This document shows positions 11,901 through 24,252 of a stretch of 64,000 bases of DNA, one piece after another; the first letter of the stretch is position 1; each line of letters opens with the position of its first letter. The stretch comes from Centroberyx gerrardi (Eukaryota > Chordata > Actinopteri > Beryciformes > Berycidae): contig NC_136017.1 in NCBI RefSeq assembly GCF_048128805.1, forward strand, positions 15,357,807 through 15,421,806, read 5' to 3'. Position numbers and translations under genes: made by a program. Below the pieces are notes generated by a model. It searched no databases and was not told the DNA's origin. It saw only the letters and a list, made by a program, of their open reading frames with translations.

Positions 11901-13605
11901 GACATCATTAACAAGGAAATACCTGTAGGCAATCACATAGTCATTTCAAAATAACATGAACGTCACATAACTCTTAAAATGCCATGGCGGGACACAACTA
12001 CTTGCTGGATTTTCTTTTGTAGTTGACGTTGGAATGTTTTATTCGCTGTAAAACGTAAATACACATGCACAATCACTGAAGGCCTGTGTGTTGAGTGTGA
12101 AAAAGCTGATCAGAGGCAAGCAAAGTCTACAGAAAACGTCAATCATGGCGTCAAACGACTTGGCATTCGTCAACACTTCAAGTTGTTGGTTCCCACACTT
12201 ATTGCCATATGACAGGAATACAGCACATTTCCCCACTAGGAGATGATTACAGGGCTACCATAATGGCTGTACTATAGGCCGTTTTCAATTGTTTGGTAAG
12301 CTCAGGTGGCTATAGCAGAAGTGTACTGGTCTGGTCTCACCTTCTGGTAGGCTGCAGGCCAGTCTGAGCTTGGTATGTTTCTGAGGTTGCCTCTGTCTTC
12401 TATCTTGTAGTGTCGAATCTTCTGGTCCTCCAGCCACACAATGCAGTTCCTGAACTCTGTCTCATCTGAACAGACGGGAGACCCAGATACAGACACATTT
12501 GTAGATCAATAGACAGAAAGGCAGATAAATAGATGTCATCACCTCTTCAGTAGAATGATAAATTGGTAGATAGACAACTACAGAATGACTTGAAGTTACA
12601 AGATAGAGGCAAGCTGACTAGCAGGTAGGAACAGGCACATTTGTCAAACAGCTGCAAAATATATAACTATATATATTTATATAGGCAAGGCATACTGTGC
12701 TTCCTTCGTAGGTTTTAGTAGGACTAAGATAATTCTATGTAATAACGTAAGTGTCCATTTAAGAGGCTGTAGTCATTATCGTAACGTTAGCTAAAACCAC
12801 TTGCACAGGTTGCTAACGTTAGCTAAGTTAGATGAAATGATACATTTACGTCTGGGATAGCATCTTAATTTACTGTATTGCTAATGGCAAGCTAATAAGT
12901 AAATAGTAATGAATAGATCCGGAAAAGAAAGCAGCTAAGTTACTGTGATTCGTCGTGTATGCTAGCAACGAAACGTGCCGTTGTCTCCTATGTAGAGATC
13001 ACAAACGCCATTCAGAAATTTGGATGTGTAATGATTAATTGTTTATCTGTAACTTTATATACCTGGTAGAACATGTCGTAAGACTTTACATGAGTCATTA
13101 GCGTATTCAGGTAAATTCGGCATATATATAATATACTAAACAGCACTTCTTTTTAATAAAATATCAACTTTGAAATTTGTCTTCATACTGCTCGCTACCG
13201 CCCTCCACAGTGTAATTTGGTGGAATAAAATTGTGGAACAAGAAGCAAACTAATTCTCAAAGCTGAAATTTTATTGAAATACAAAGTGCTTGGTGTATTA
13301 GATGTATGCCGAATGAAAGAGTGGCTCATAATAGTTTGTAAAAGATTGTGACTTAGATTCTAACAGGCATGGACGTTTGCCTGTATATAAAGAAACACTG
13401 AACTACACATTTTTAGTTGAGTTTGGCGTGACGTCGTCTCTATACAGTGACAGCACGCATCTGGGATACGCGCATGCATGACGTTGCCCGGCTCGTTAGC
13501 TGCTTCTGCCTCATTCAAAAGCTCCCTGGTGAGGGTTTTCTTACCTTTGCAATCAAATCCATTGGGGTTGTGATAATCTAGAGCTGTCAGTTTTCTCCGA
13601 AACAT
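8520..13605 (-). CDS. rtraf: RNA transcription, translation and transport factor (C14orf166/hCLE)
   Basis: RTRAF binds RNA polymerase II and is part of the tRNA-splicing ligase complex (RTCB, DDX1, FAM98B); it shuttles between nucleus and cytoplasm. Eight exons on the minus strand lie at 13605-13545, 12465-12341, 11761-11662, 10845-10765, 10405-10317, 10156-10088, 8912/8902-8854 (acceptor at 8902) and 8674-8520. All have GT/AG borders. They join to 729 nt, 242 residues plus stop, against 244 in human. The protein starts MFRRKLTALDYHNP and ends EELRELQTRINEAIVAVQA to LGKVGR, near-identical to the mammalian protein. An in-frame ATG eight codons upstream (13629) is less likely, because MFRRKL is the conserved start. 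Introns 2 and 3 hold repeat copies. No damage is seen. Confidence 0.95.
8924..8954. repeat. (TA)n microsatellite in rtraf intron
   Basis: About 15 TA units directly upstream (in transcript sense) of the exon ending in the conserved FDTG residues. Confidence 0.9.
10921..11105. repeat. MITE-like repeat, copy 1 (in rtraf intron 3)
   Basis: GGGGACACACTATGTGACTT at the left mirrors ATCTTGTAGTGTGTGAG in the interior. The stretch GGCGTCATACAGATGATC is shared with a second copy at about 40.36-40.53 kb in the same orientation. It is a short non-coding dispersed element. Confidence 0.55.
11775..12232. repeat. MITE-like repeat, copy 2 (CATATGGGAA family)
   Basis: It lies in rtraf intron 2, just outside the exon with the conserved VRYEYGDN. 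It shares AAGCAAAGTCTACAGAAAAC, GACACAACTACTTGCTGGAT and the end ATTGCCATATGACAGGAATA with the other copies. The left end is poorly preserved. Confidence 0.5.
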
Positions 13606-13745
13606 TTTAACGTGTGTTTTCTGCGACAAAGACTGACTTATCTAGCTAACAGTTAGCCAACCTGGCTGTTTCGTCTGCTAGCTGTCTGGGGTACAGCAAT
13701 ACGCGTGCGCAAGACAGGCAGCATTACTATAACCAGGACTTCCGG
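13606..13745 (-). promoter_or_regulatory. Putative rtraf promoter
   Basis: Immediately upstream of the rtraf start are an NRF1-like palindrome, CGCGTGCGCA (13702-13711), and an ETS-type site, ACTTCCGG (13738-13745; CCGGAAGT on the gene strand), with no TATA box. This combination is common in housekeeping promoters. The transcription start was not determined. Confidence 0.4.
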
Positions 13746-13749
13746 TTAT

Positions 13750-16700
13750 AGCTATCAAAATAAAAGCCCAACACACCCTGGCTACAAAAAGCGATATGTT
13801 CTGTTAAAATCTGTAAAAGGTTATAGGTGCCCTGAACAAAATGACCGCACCCCCTTCAGATTAACCCTCAAAGTAGCCAAAGACTAAAACAATAATTACA
13901 CACACATTATCAACCAATGCATTCATTATAGCAGACACATATACAGCAACCCTTGATGGTAGGCTAATGGTGAACTTTTAAGATGCAGTTATTCAAAAGT
14001 TGATAACTAATGTCTTAATACACAGTGACTAAAAAGTTCCTTTTAGCAGACATTTTATCTGTTGGATTTAAAAGCATCATAGGACATCTGTTAGCATGAG
14101 GTCATGATAAACTGGTGTGTCAGCTATGATGCTGAAGCAGAGAAACATCCCAGTTTCCTCTCCTCTCCTTTCTTCTCCTCCCCTCCCTTCCCACAATTTC
14201 CTGCAAAGTTGCTCTCTGATAGGAGACAAGCGTTGATGAGGAAGAGGAGGAAAGGGGCAGAGGAGTGAGAGATTTTTTTAAATTTGAATGTTGGATTATT
14301 GCAAATAGATGTGCATGCATTCTCACTTTACAACAGTAGGGGGCGTCATCTCATTTTCAGAGGGCTTCCTCTTCCCATCCCAAATCAGGAATTTTATGGG
14401 CATAAATAGTGGAACATAAAGATGGGAATTAGACTAATTTTCCATTTTTTAATCGCACTCTAAATCAAAATACAGGTTACTTTAACTCCAGAACAGTTAC
14501 TGTAAACTACATTTTTAAAGATGCAAAATTCAATTAAAACATTACCCAATCTTATAGTACTGTAAATCAAATACTGGGCTAAACTTCTTTTTTTTTTTTT
14601 CACTTTTTCACTGGTATTTCTGCTTCATAGAATGATATACAGTAGAGACAGGAGTGACAGCTGTGATTGAGATAGTGGGACAATTGCTGGACTCAAATTC
14701 ACCATGTAGGGAACAGATGGTCTTGGTGTTGGTCTTGGTCACAGTACTCCTGCATAAAGTCAGTTATAACAGACTGAACCCTCATCCAAAGTTCGCCCCT
14801 ATAAACAAAACACTGCATTTACAGAGGTTTTACAATTTTGTTGCAGCATTGCTGTACTGTTTAAAAAATGCATGCCTGTGTTCACTTTTGCATGTAAGTC
14901 CATTAAAGTAAGGTTTATTAGTATTACTTCTAATAGCACTATTCAAATCACACGAGGTGGAAAGGCTCTTCTGCTTTTGGTTGCACATTGCTAGAATTCT
15001 GAAAGGTCAGATGTGTGTTTGGGTGCTTTACTGGTATCAGCCGGTATACAGTATTTTTACAAACTGTCCATGCTCATATCGGAACATATGAACACACACC
15101 CGTGCAGCAGGGGTCTGAGGGGGCTGGGAGGGCATTAGTGGGCACACAGGGCCTTTTCACTCCCTGGAGAGGCTTTTTGTTCAGCCTCAATCCCTGGGAC
15201 TTTCAACAGGCATAAAGGAAGTGCTGGCCTCAGCATAGCTTCATGGGCGAGGCCCTGAGGACGCTCAGACACGCAGGAACACACGTGCATGTGCACATAG
15301 AAGCACACACGCACACACACCACACACACGTACACAGTAGACAGCAATTACCCCTTACCATGCACATACATAGAGCCACCAGCTATCACATCATATCAAT
15401 AAATATACTTGTGATCGCATAGCAAGAGTGAAAGGGAGGGAAGATGAAAGAAAGAGATGGCGAGAAAGACAGATGATCGAAGAAAAAGAGCTAGAGAAAG
15501 AGAGGAGCTGGTGAATAAGAAAGAGAGTGTCAAAGAGAGCAAACCAGTACCTTAGTGATTTTAACTAAGCATGCAGTTATATAGCACAGTGTCCACAATA
15601 TGCCAAAGTTTGCAGAAGTTTAGATGCTACCGCTTTGTGTAGAGCTGCGTGACAGGCAGCCAATCAGGAGCCTCTTTGATACAGAGCCATTATTTTGCTT
15701 TGATTTGATTGGGTCATGGTGTGTACAGTGGTCCGCATGGACAAAGTTAGACAACAGGCAAATACCAAAGGCTGTATATAACCGAGGTGTTAAAATGTTA
15801 TTGTTTCAAAAAGTTATCAGCCAGTGTGGAAGGTGACCCTTACTTGATTTCTCTGCCGGCATTTTTCCTGTTTTGTATTACTGAGTGACCCTAATAAAGT
15901 CAAAGGAACCCAAGAATGAACGGAACCAAGATCAGTAGATCACTTAGAAATGTGTATAAAGGTACTACATGTATCATTTTAACATCAATAAATCATTAAA
16001 ACAATATTTTTTGAGATATTAGTATAATTACCGGAAACAAACAAGATCATCAGTGAGAAGATTGTCAGCCTCTACCGGCCTCTACACTGTATTTTACATT
16101 GTGAATCACTGGGTCAGATTTGGAGGGAAATCTGCTGGATTGCTTTATGGCACAAAACAGTTAAGAGGACGCTGTTCTTCCAGAGAACAAAAGATGAGCG
16201 AAAGCTTTCAGAGTTTTTGGCAATGGCAGATGGTGGAAGGAGTGAAAGGTTGATGGAAAAATCAATAAAGACAAAGAGAAAACGTTTGACCAAAGAAATT
16301 TTGAGAAACATAGCAATACCACTGGTGTGAGATAGAAGCTACTAGCCATCTCTACCATGGTCTCATTTGTTTATGGTAATTATACCAAGGTAATACAATT
16401 AACTTGACAATGATATATCGATGTTTAAAATGCTACATAGTGTACCTTTAATTGACTTTACGACAAAAGTGTTCCTGACATCCTTAATGACGTATTTAAT
16501 AAATTAAAATTGCAATTAAAACTAAAGAATGCAAACATTCTTTACTGCCTAACTGCCTAACTGTCACAGAAGTGTTGAGAACCACTGCCTTTGGCATGAA
16601 CAGGATAGGATCATAGAGCAGGATTTATATGGATAGGCTTGACAAATAACAAAAGCACCCATGTAAAATATTCATATTGTATCTGCTCTGAACTTCCTGG

Positions 16701-16870
16701 AGCTAGTGAATTGCCAATGTCTTACTCAAAGACGCTTCTGCAGGGTCTACACTTAGGGTTATGTGGTAACAAAGATGGGACTCTCCGGTTACATGGCAAT
16801 CTCTCTAACCCCTGGGCCAACCTTGCTGACTTAAAAATACAATATTTTGACATTGTGAATCTGATAATAT
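13750..16870. other. Intergenic region without recognised genes
   Basis: This AT-rich stretch upstream of rtraf shows only short, non-conserved frames. A CTCF-like half match (CAGTAGGGGGCG, about 14334-14345) and purine-rich tracts near 15.43-15.54 kb are the only notable items. Confidence 0.5.
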
Positions 16871-16874
16871 GAAA

Positions 16875-17312
16875 ATATTAGTGATGCGCAGGTCAGGTTT
16901 TTTTTCAACCCGTGACCCCCCGATCTGACACACACATATCCGAACCCGCCCGACCCATTTTCATACACATAAAACGACCCAAAACCGATCCGCAACCCGG
17001 AAAAAAGATTCAGGAAGCCAGGTCATTTTCCAAAGACTCGTGTAACTAAGCTATACTTGCTGCTGTGTGCACAGAATGTAATGTACGGATGGCGGGATAA
17101 ACCAGCTGGAGATTGGAGAAGTTTATACCGTTAATTAAATTTAAATTTCATTGGAATTTAGTCTATAATTACATTGTGTGTGTACTGTGTGTGTAGCCCA
17201 TTTGACCCGCACCTGCCCGACCCGTTCTCAATATTATCTTCAGTCATCCCTAACCCGCCCCACCCGCAGATAAACCTGCAGAACCCGTGGGTTTTGGATG
17301 GCGACTGAAAAT
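16875..17312. repeat. Dispersed repeat with CCCGCCCGACCC motifs
   Basis: GTGATGCGCAGGTCAGGTTT at the left, several CCCGACCC/ACCCGCCC motifs in the middle and CAGAACCCGTGGGTTTTGGA near the right end resemble a common fish DNA-transposon family, possibly hAT-related. No frame is preserved. Confidence 0.4.
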
Positions 17313-17535
17313 TGTTTTTGTACCTCAGACTAGTTATCAGGATGAATGAATGGTATAAGTTCCATGGTTTCTGGTCTCCAAATGGAAGTGTGGCTTCAAA
17401 TGCCGAATCTGACAAATAGTTTTGTTGCTTGTTTTGTTGGTGCTCTCCTTATGATTCCACACTTTTCAGACACCCTGTAGAAATAGGGTCCATAACTGCA
17501 AAAACAGCAACAGCACACAGATATGGTACAAAAAG

Positions 17536-17541
17536 TTTATT
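17536..17541 (-). terminator. Candidate minus-strand poly(A) signal
   Basis: On the minus strand AATAAA is followed by CTTTTTGTACC and then GTGTGCTGTTG, a plausible downstream GU element. The nearest upstream minus-strand coding sequence is gja3, whose stop is at 23112. If the two belong together the 3' UTR would be about 5.6 kb. This is inference only. Confidence 0.25.
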
Positions 17542-19010
17542 CAGTAACAGTTTTGTAAACATCTGAGGTAAATTAACATTTACATCAACATGTTCTCAAC
17601 AAAAGGTCCAGACGCAAGGCACTTCTCTTCATAGACAGTCAATTTTACAGTGGGGGGGTATAGCAGGGGTGGAGCTCCATTTTGAACATGCGGGAATCTC
17701 TTTCCCTGCCTCTTGGAGCGCCGTGAAGATCCCATCAGTCTGATACACAATGTCTGTTTTCCTTGGGGGGGGATTTTTGATGCAAGACACATCCGTGGAT
17801 TAATACTTTAAAAGTAGCCAAAAGTCCCTCTAGCCATATTTAGGACAGAAAAATCAACAAACAATCACGATATATTACTTTTTTTTCAATGTCTAATTTG
17901 GATTCTCTTTTTTTCCCATAAATATATAAGGAAAAATATGGGGATATCCCTCCTCTTGGGACACCCTTGTTATTTTGTTTGCTTCCTATAGTACCCTCTT
18001 AGAACAGTGGTCTAACTGTCTAACTGTGCAAATCTTTATCTACATACTAAAGAGTGTAGAACAGCCCAGATCAACGGGGTTATGAGAAAAACTTTTTTTC
18101 TTTTCAGCATTAGAAATAGTAAGTCAAATGAGCCCTGTGTCAACAATCTTTTAGAGACAAAGTTCAACATAATGTCTTTAGCCCTTTCTGGTGAGCTTCT
18201 CTTTGGGAAGAGTCATATATATGAAAGAGTTGTAAAACTGTTTTGCGGTTACTCACTTGGAACCGCATTTGTTCCCCAGTAAGGCTTGAATTGTGCTTGT
18301 TTCCAGGCGTTAATAGTTTTCTAAAGATTCTTCCATTGTGGCCTAGGTGGTTTCACTGGCATAACTCTCTTAGATAGAAGGCTTTGCTTAGGAAAAAATT
18401 ATCTTTAGTTAAATCATACAAATTACAGCTGATTACTGCAGTAATCATGATATGTGCAGAAGATGTTTTTTAGGCACCTGTGTACTGTGTAACAAGACAC
18501 AAAGCAAAGCTAGATCGGAGCAAGCATGTAAACATTTGACACAGCGAACAGCAAGAGCATAATGTACAGTCTCTGGTTGATCCTACCTTTAGAACACTTG
18601 TTCTACCAAAGTAAAATATATCTTAAGTGCCAAAACTGAAGTGCCTTTTATTGCTCCTTGCTTCTCAACAATCACATAGGTCACGTTCCAAGTCGACTAC
18701 ATAGCAGCGCCAGTGGCTGAGTAGTTGCATTCATGACAAGTTGGAAATCAAACGTTTTTGACCCCTTTTCTGATGTAAAAATACCCCTTCAGTGGCTACT
18801 GAAAGTTGGGATTTCTGAAGCTCTGGTATCCCTGACTTGACGTTCAGAGACGTCACAGCAGCAAGATACACAGTGGTCTCAATTTTAAAACACTATGTAG
18901 AAAGTGCTTTTAGCTCTATTGTAGTATTGTGAAAAGATTACCACAGAGGCACACAATAGATAGCTACAAATTGCATATCAGTGGCTAACTTTTCTATGCT
19001 AACAGAGCAT

Positions 19011-19606
19011 AGTCTCCCAAAATTACGTGAAATGAGCACGTCTTAAAATGCAAATACGCGTTCCGTGCACGAAAAGTGAGAGAAATACGTTTTCCCACCA
19101 CAAAAGGATTACGTGAAGGAGACACGACTCGAAAGAGGTAGTAGTCTGACATTGAAATAACGCGGTGGATGGGCGGATACATTTGCCTTCAACTCTGGCG
19201 ACCCAAGTTCAATTCCCAACTCATGCCAAGAAGCTTTCTACTGTGAGTGAAGTTTTAATTTTTAGCTAAAATGTATTTTATTTAACCATGACCAAAACCT
19301 TACACTAACCGTAACCAAAATTTCCGTTGCCTAAATCTAACCCTAACCTTAACCAAAGTTGTTTTAGTTGCCTAACCTTAACCAAAGTTGTTTTAGTTGC
19401 CTAACCTTAACCAAAGTTGTTTTAGCCTACTTGGCTAAACTTAACATTTGCTAACCTTTTCACGTGACGAACAGGAGAAAATAGCATGTCCAATTCGTCC
19501 TATTGTCACATTATCCTTCGTGGTGGAGGAATGTAATGTTCACATAATTCGTATCCACAACACGTAAACTGCGTTTCAGAGTTTGTGCTCATTTCACAAA
19601 ATTTTA
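19011..19606. repeat. MITE-like element with internal 29-bp tandem repeat
   Basis: The left end AAAATTACGTGAAATGAGCA and the right end TGCTCATTTCACAAAATTTT form a terminal inverted repeat. Inside, a 29-bp unit beginning CCTAACCTTAACCAAAG is repeated about three times (19342-19425). GTTCAATTCCC near 19210 resembles a Pol III B box, so a composite origin is possible. Confidence 0.55.
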
Positions 19607-19609
19607 TGA

Positions 19610-21803
19610 CACTGCGTTAGCTAGCACTAACCTAGCCTTGTGTCCTGCTAGTTAGCCTCTGCGCTAACTATCAGCTACGTCATGTTTTTTTACCTAAATG
19701 CTAGGAAACTCGGAGTTCTGAGGTCATTAGCAAGTTCCAAGTTGCCATGAATGTAGATGAGTGAAACATCATCCATATATCAGAGTGATCTATCATGTGG
19801 TCAATTGGTCAATTTAGTGTCAAACATTAATCAAGGCACTGTAAGATTTGGCAGCCAGCTGCAATAAAAAACACTAGCAACACAATCACAGTGTTGGTTT
19901 GGGAGTAGGCTGGTGATTTCACTGAGTGCATCGTAACAATGTCACAGGTCATGTGCCTGATGGTGACACATTTTACCAGACCTGGACAAAACTAGACTTG
20001 AATATGGTTTCAAACAGAGTGGACATTAAAAGTATACACAGCCCTTTACATTTTTCTAGTTTTGATTGAAATTAAAACACATTAAATATGAGTTTTTCCA
20101 CTTTGATTTGGTTATAGTAACCAGCATGCACCTTTTGCTTTTATAACAGAATTAACAGTTGGCAGTAGCTAAGCAGTATCCTTTTTTACGTTGATTTTGC
20201 TGCTTATCCAAATGAAAGTGAAAAAGTCTGATTTAATGAGTTTGCATTTGAGGCTTTGAGGCAATAAAAACTAAAACATTTGGAAGAGTGTGTAAACTTT
20301 TGATATCCGCTGTATGTGAAATATTTGAGGTGGATTTGATTTATCCTTCCACACACTTAAACATCTATCTTGAATACATCACCTGTGACATAATCCAGCA
20401 CTCTTTGTTTTTCAAGTAGGCTATCTAAAATATATTCAGCTACTATTTTGCCCAGGGAGAAACACAAAGATATACCCAAAACGCAATTTGTAACAAACCA
20501 CTCTCCTTTGTTCTGTTGCTGGTAAGGTATGTTGCTTTTTTCCTGAATGTTAAATTAAACATTAAAATAATATGATTGGATAAATGAAACTGGGAAGTTG
20601 TTAGAAAGGAACACAACTGAACTTTAAAGGAGCCGTTTTCTGTTTTTGTCTAGGTTTTTTTCTTGGCAGGAATAAATAAAATGAAGGGGGGGGGGGGGGG
20701 GGAGAAACTAACATTCCTACGTGTAATGTCTGTTAGGAACTAACAGAGAAATGTCATCGCCTTTTAAAATCATATTGCTTATTATCCATAATCTAAGTCT
20801 GATAAAAGCTATATTCTATAACTAGTCTAGGAAATGAACTGAGTGCCCTCCTATCCAGAACAGCTAAGGGGAACTCACGTCTTAAATCTGATAAATTTCT
20901 TTACGATAGAGAAGACACTTCTGTAACACACTGCAAACACAAGCATCAGAAAGAAGGGTGTACTGATTTTTACGCTCTGGCCAAGTTGCACAGAATTGCT
21001 ATATCTTAAAAGAGCGCAGTGATCACAGAATTTATTTAATATCTATCCTTTTTTATTTGTCTTACGTCTGTCTAAGATCAGGGTTTTTGCATAAGCTAAG
21101 GCAGTTTTGATCAGCTTTCTTTGTGAAAATCCTGATGAGTTGCAACTTGGCCAGAAAGTAACAACTGGGTTTAAATGTAGGTGATTCTGTATAATATCCT
21201 ATGTAGCCTATCAATACTATTTTTCGTTATATATTTACATATTTATATATATAATTTACCCTGATGTAACTGCAGAGATGTTTTTTTGTGAACACTGAAA
21301 CAAGATTAAGGTACTTAAAACATACACACACGCACACACACACTCACAGCCTGTAAAGCCTAAAGACTATGTCTCAGGGTGGGACTGCTGTATTTGCTTT
21401 CCTATGGTGATTCCTACTGTCATCCCCTCTGTCTTTTCACCTCCACTCTAGTGTCAGCGCATCCCTCTCTTCATTGAGATAGCAGGCTGGGTGAGAGCAA
21501 TGCACAAAGACAGACAGATTCAACAGACAGACAGTCCTTCTGACGAGAGGAGACGCAGACCCACCTATTCAGCTCAGAGTCCATCATCACAAGAAAAATA
21601 AAAAGAAAGAAAGAAACAAAAGTGCAAACCTCTCCTCTGATGTCTCCCGGCAGAAAAGGAAGGGGGAAAAATAAAAGAATATGCAGAACAACATTGCTGC
21701 CTCTAAGCTCCCAAACGTATTAGTCAGTCAATATCTTTTCATCGTTATCATTATCATCATTATCATTATCACCATAACCTTTCCTTAATGGTATCTGTGT
21801 GTG

Positions 21804-21836
<33 letters not shown>

Positions 21837-21985
21837 ATGTGTGCTCTCCAACATGAGCATAATACCATAGGTTTTTTGTTCTACGGCCCTATAGACCCCC
21901 CCCCCGCCCAAACTCCCCAGAGAAAAGAAAAAGAGAGAGTAAGGCCATAAGAGTTGTCAGTGGCAGCCACGTTAGCTCCATAATC
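19610..21985. other. Intergenic region without recognised genes
   Basis: AT-rich unique-looking sequence with a poly(G) run at about 20686-20702, a (GT)n tract at about 21799-21834 and short ATC repeats near 21745. Nothing resembling an exon was found. It could be part of a long gja3 3' UTR, but that cannot be shown from sequence alone. Confidence 0.4.
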
Positions 21986-22019
21986 CTGCTCTATGACCAT
22001 TGCTCAGTAAGTAAAAATT

Positions 22020-22690
22020 CCATATAGAGGGCTTCGAGGCAACGTAACACGCCCTCTGGCGGCCATGTTGGAGGTCCTCAGCTCTTGGGTAACAATGGTT
22101 GAGAACAGCTTATTACATTTCTAAATTTACAATTTACAACTTGGCCGTCGTAACCAGACATGGTTAATTTCGGTAAAATTGTTTTTCACTCTGAACTAAC
22201 TTCACCACTGATCGATCTGATCAATTTTGTCTTTCGATAATGTTTGCGCGTTAGCTAGTTAACCGGTGTATCTGGTCAGCTAGCACTGTCTTGTTGTTAA
22301 CATATCTGATAGCACAATAGCTAACATTGCATGGCTAATGGCTAGTAGTGGCTATAGTAACAGCTGCTTTGCTAAATAGCTTGCTGAGTAAGTAGCTAGC
22401 TAACAAAGCCAAAAAACAGGTGACTCTTCTCAAGCAACAACTCGTAGTGTTTTGAAGTAGAGACTAGAGCCGAAAGGAGGTAGGACTAAAGAGGCTAGCA
22501 CTAAAGATGCTAGGGCTAAAGACAAGACAGGGAAAAAATCTACATTAAGTTTCACTTATAACGTTACTGAATGGACCCAAACCCACCCAGGTTGTTACAT
22601 GTTTAAATATTATTTCTGCACAGCCAATTCTCCAATGAGTCCTCCAAAGTGGCGCCAGATGTGGTGCTAGGAGATTCCTGACATAACTGC
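22020..22690. repeat. Diverged repeat, copy 1 (partner at 27.4 kb)
   Basis: GGCCATGTTGGAGGTCCTCA, CTGGTCAGCTAGC, TGACTCTTCTCAAGC and GGCGCCAGA...CTAGGAGATT occur in the same order and spacing at about 27,425-28,115. The pair is a moderately diverged dispersed element or an old local duplication. No coding potential is evident. Confidence 0.6.
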
Positions 22691-23111
22691 AAAGCCTCTA
22701 TGAGTCGGTCTTTCAAAAGTTGGGAAGCTCACCCTGGTGATGTCAGGGAGGACATATACGCAGATAGGACATTAACATGGTGCCATTAGTGTAACCTGCT
22801 GGCCAAACTCTTTCTATCCATGGCTCCCTGCTTCTGTTTCATAGTTCTGAGACTAAAATAAGCAGTATGCCGACTCCAGCAGAACCTCTATTTCTCAACA
22901 TGTTTGGCAGCTACACATCTACCTTGCAACATGACCCGCAGGCATCAGGGTGCGCTGGAGGGTGTGCTTATGTGTGCATGCATGTGTGTGTGGGTTTGTG
23001 TGGTTGTTCATGTGTTAGAGAAATGAGATGTATGTGTAGGCTTATGTGTATGTACATACTGTGTATGTGTGTGTGTTTGTGTGAGTGTGGATGTCTGTGT
23101 GTATGTTTTAG

Positions 23112-24220
23112 CTACACAGACAGGTCATCGGGTCGAGCTCGGATGCTGCTGCTCTTGCTGGCCCGACTCAGCCTCCGGACGTCTGTTGCCACGGCAGCAG
23201 GAGGCTCATGCATCTCCGCCTTGGTAACCATGGTGAAGTCGTCGTCTGCAAGCACGCACGGTGCCGTGGGGACGACGTTATCCTCAACCACCGCCTCCTC
23301 TTCCTGTGGGAGGGGGGAAAGGAGGGGATGATGAGGAGACGGAGAAGATGCGAAGGTGGGCTGCTCCTCTTGGGGAGGCAGAGGGGTTGTCCCCTGGTCG
23401 GCGGAGGAAGAGGAGGGAGGAGGAGAGTGAGAAGGAGGAGGAGGGTGATAGGAGCAGGAGGAGGTCTTCCCATCCAGAGTGTTGAGCTCCAGCGCCATGT
23501 TGCTCCAGTTCTGCTCCATCGCTGCCAGCTGCCCGTGGCTCGCGACACTCACCCCCTCGCTGCTGCCGTAAAAGGACATGGGCGCGGGTTCTAACAGGAA
23601 GTCGTCGGGGTGGAACGCGTCCATCTTGAGCCCGGCTGGCATGGCGGCGGGGCTGGCAGCCATGTTAGGGTTTAAGGAGAGCGCACTGGGGGAGGTCTCG
23701 GTCGGCTCGTAGCCTCCTCCCTCGACTCCTCCTCCCCCCACCATGCTCACGCTGGCGTAGGCCGGCAGGCAGTTAAGCGCCAGCGGAGAGATCCGCTCAG
23801 GAATTGTCTCCGAATCTGCGGCCTCGTCGGAGCCCAGCGGAAGCGACTGGTGGTGGTGTATGAACTCGTTGCTGACCCCCTGCTTGACCTTCTTCCAGCC
23901 CAGGTGGTAGATCTCCAGCAGGTTGAGGAGCAGAGAGACACAGGCAACCACCAGCATGAAGATGATGAAGATTGTCTTTTCAGTAGGCCTGGGAAAACAG
24001 ATTGATGAATGAAGAGCTTTAATTAACAAGACACTGTTTTGTTTATTTTCGTTTGCTTATTTTAAATGTGATAATATTTGTGATTGATTGTATGTTCTTT
24101 TGAAGTAGAAAAGTTTCAAAAAGTTGAAATGGAGTGGAAATGTTGGCTGTGCTCTGTGGAATGAATGAGGACAAAAAAATGTCTTTTGAGGAGGCTGATG
24201 TTCTTGATGTACTTGAGTGA

Positions 24221-24252
<32 letters not shown>

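Noticed and set aside
13360..13629. 89-codon frame read straight through rtraf exon 1 into intron 1
   Set aside because: The GT donor after AAA G and the perfect join to the DETEF exon show that the extension is intronic.
22867..23594. Plus-strand frames overlapping the gja3 tail
   Set aside because: Antisense shadows of the GC-rich gja3 C-terminal exon; no homology and no splice signals.
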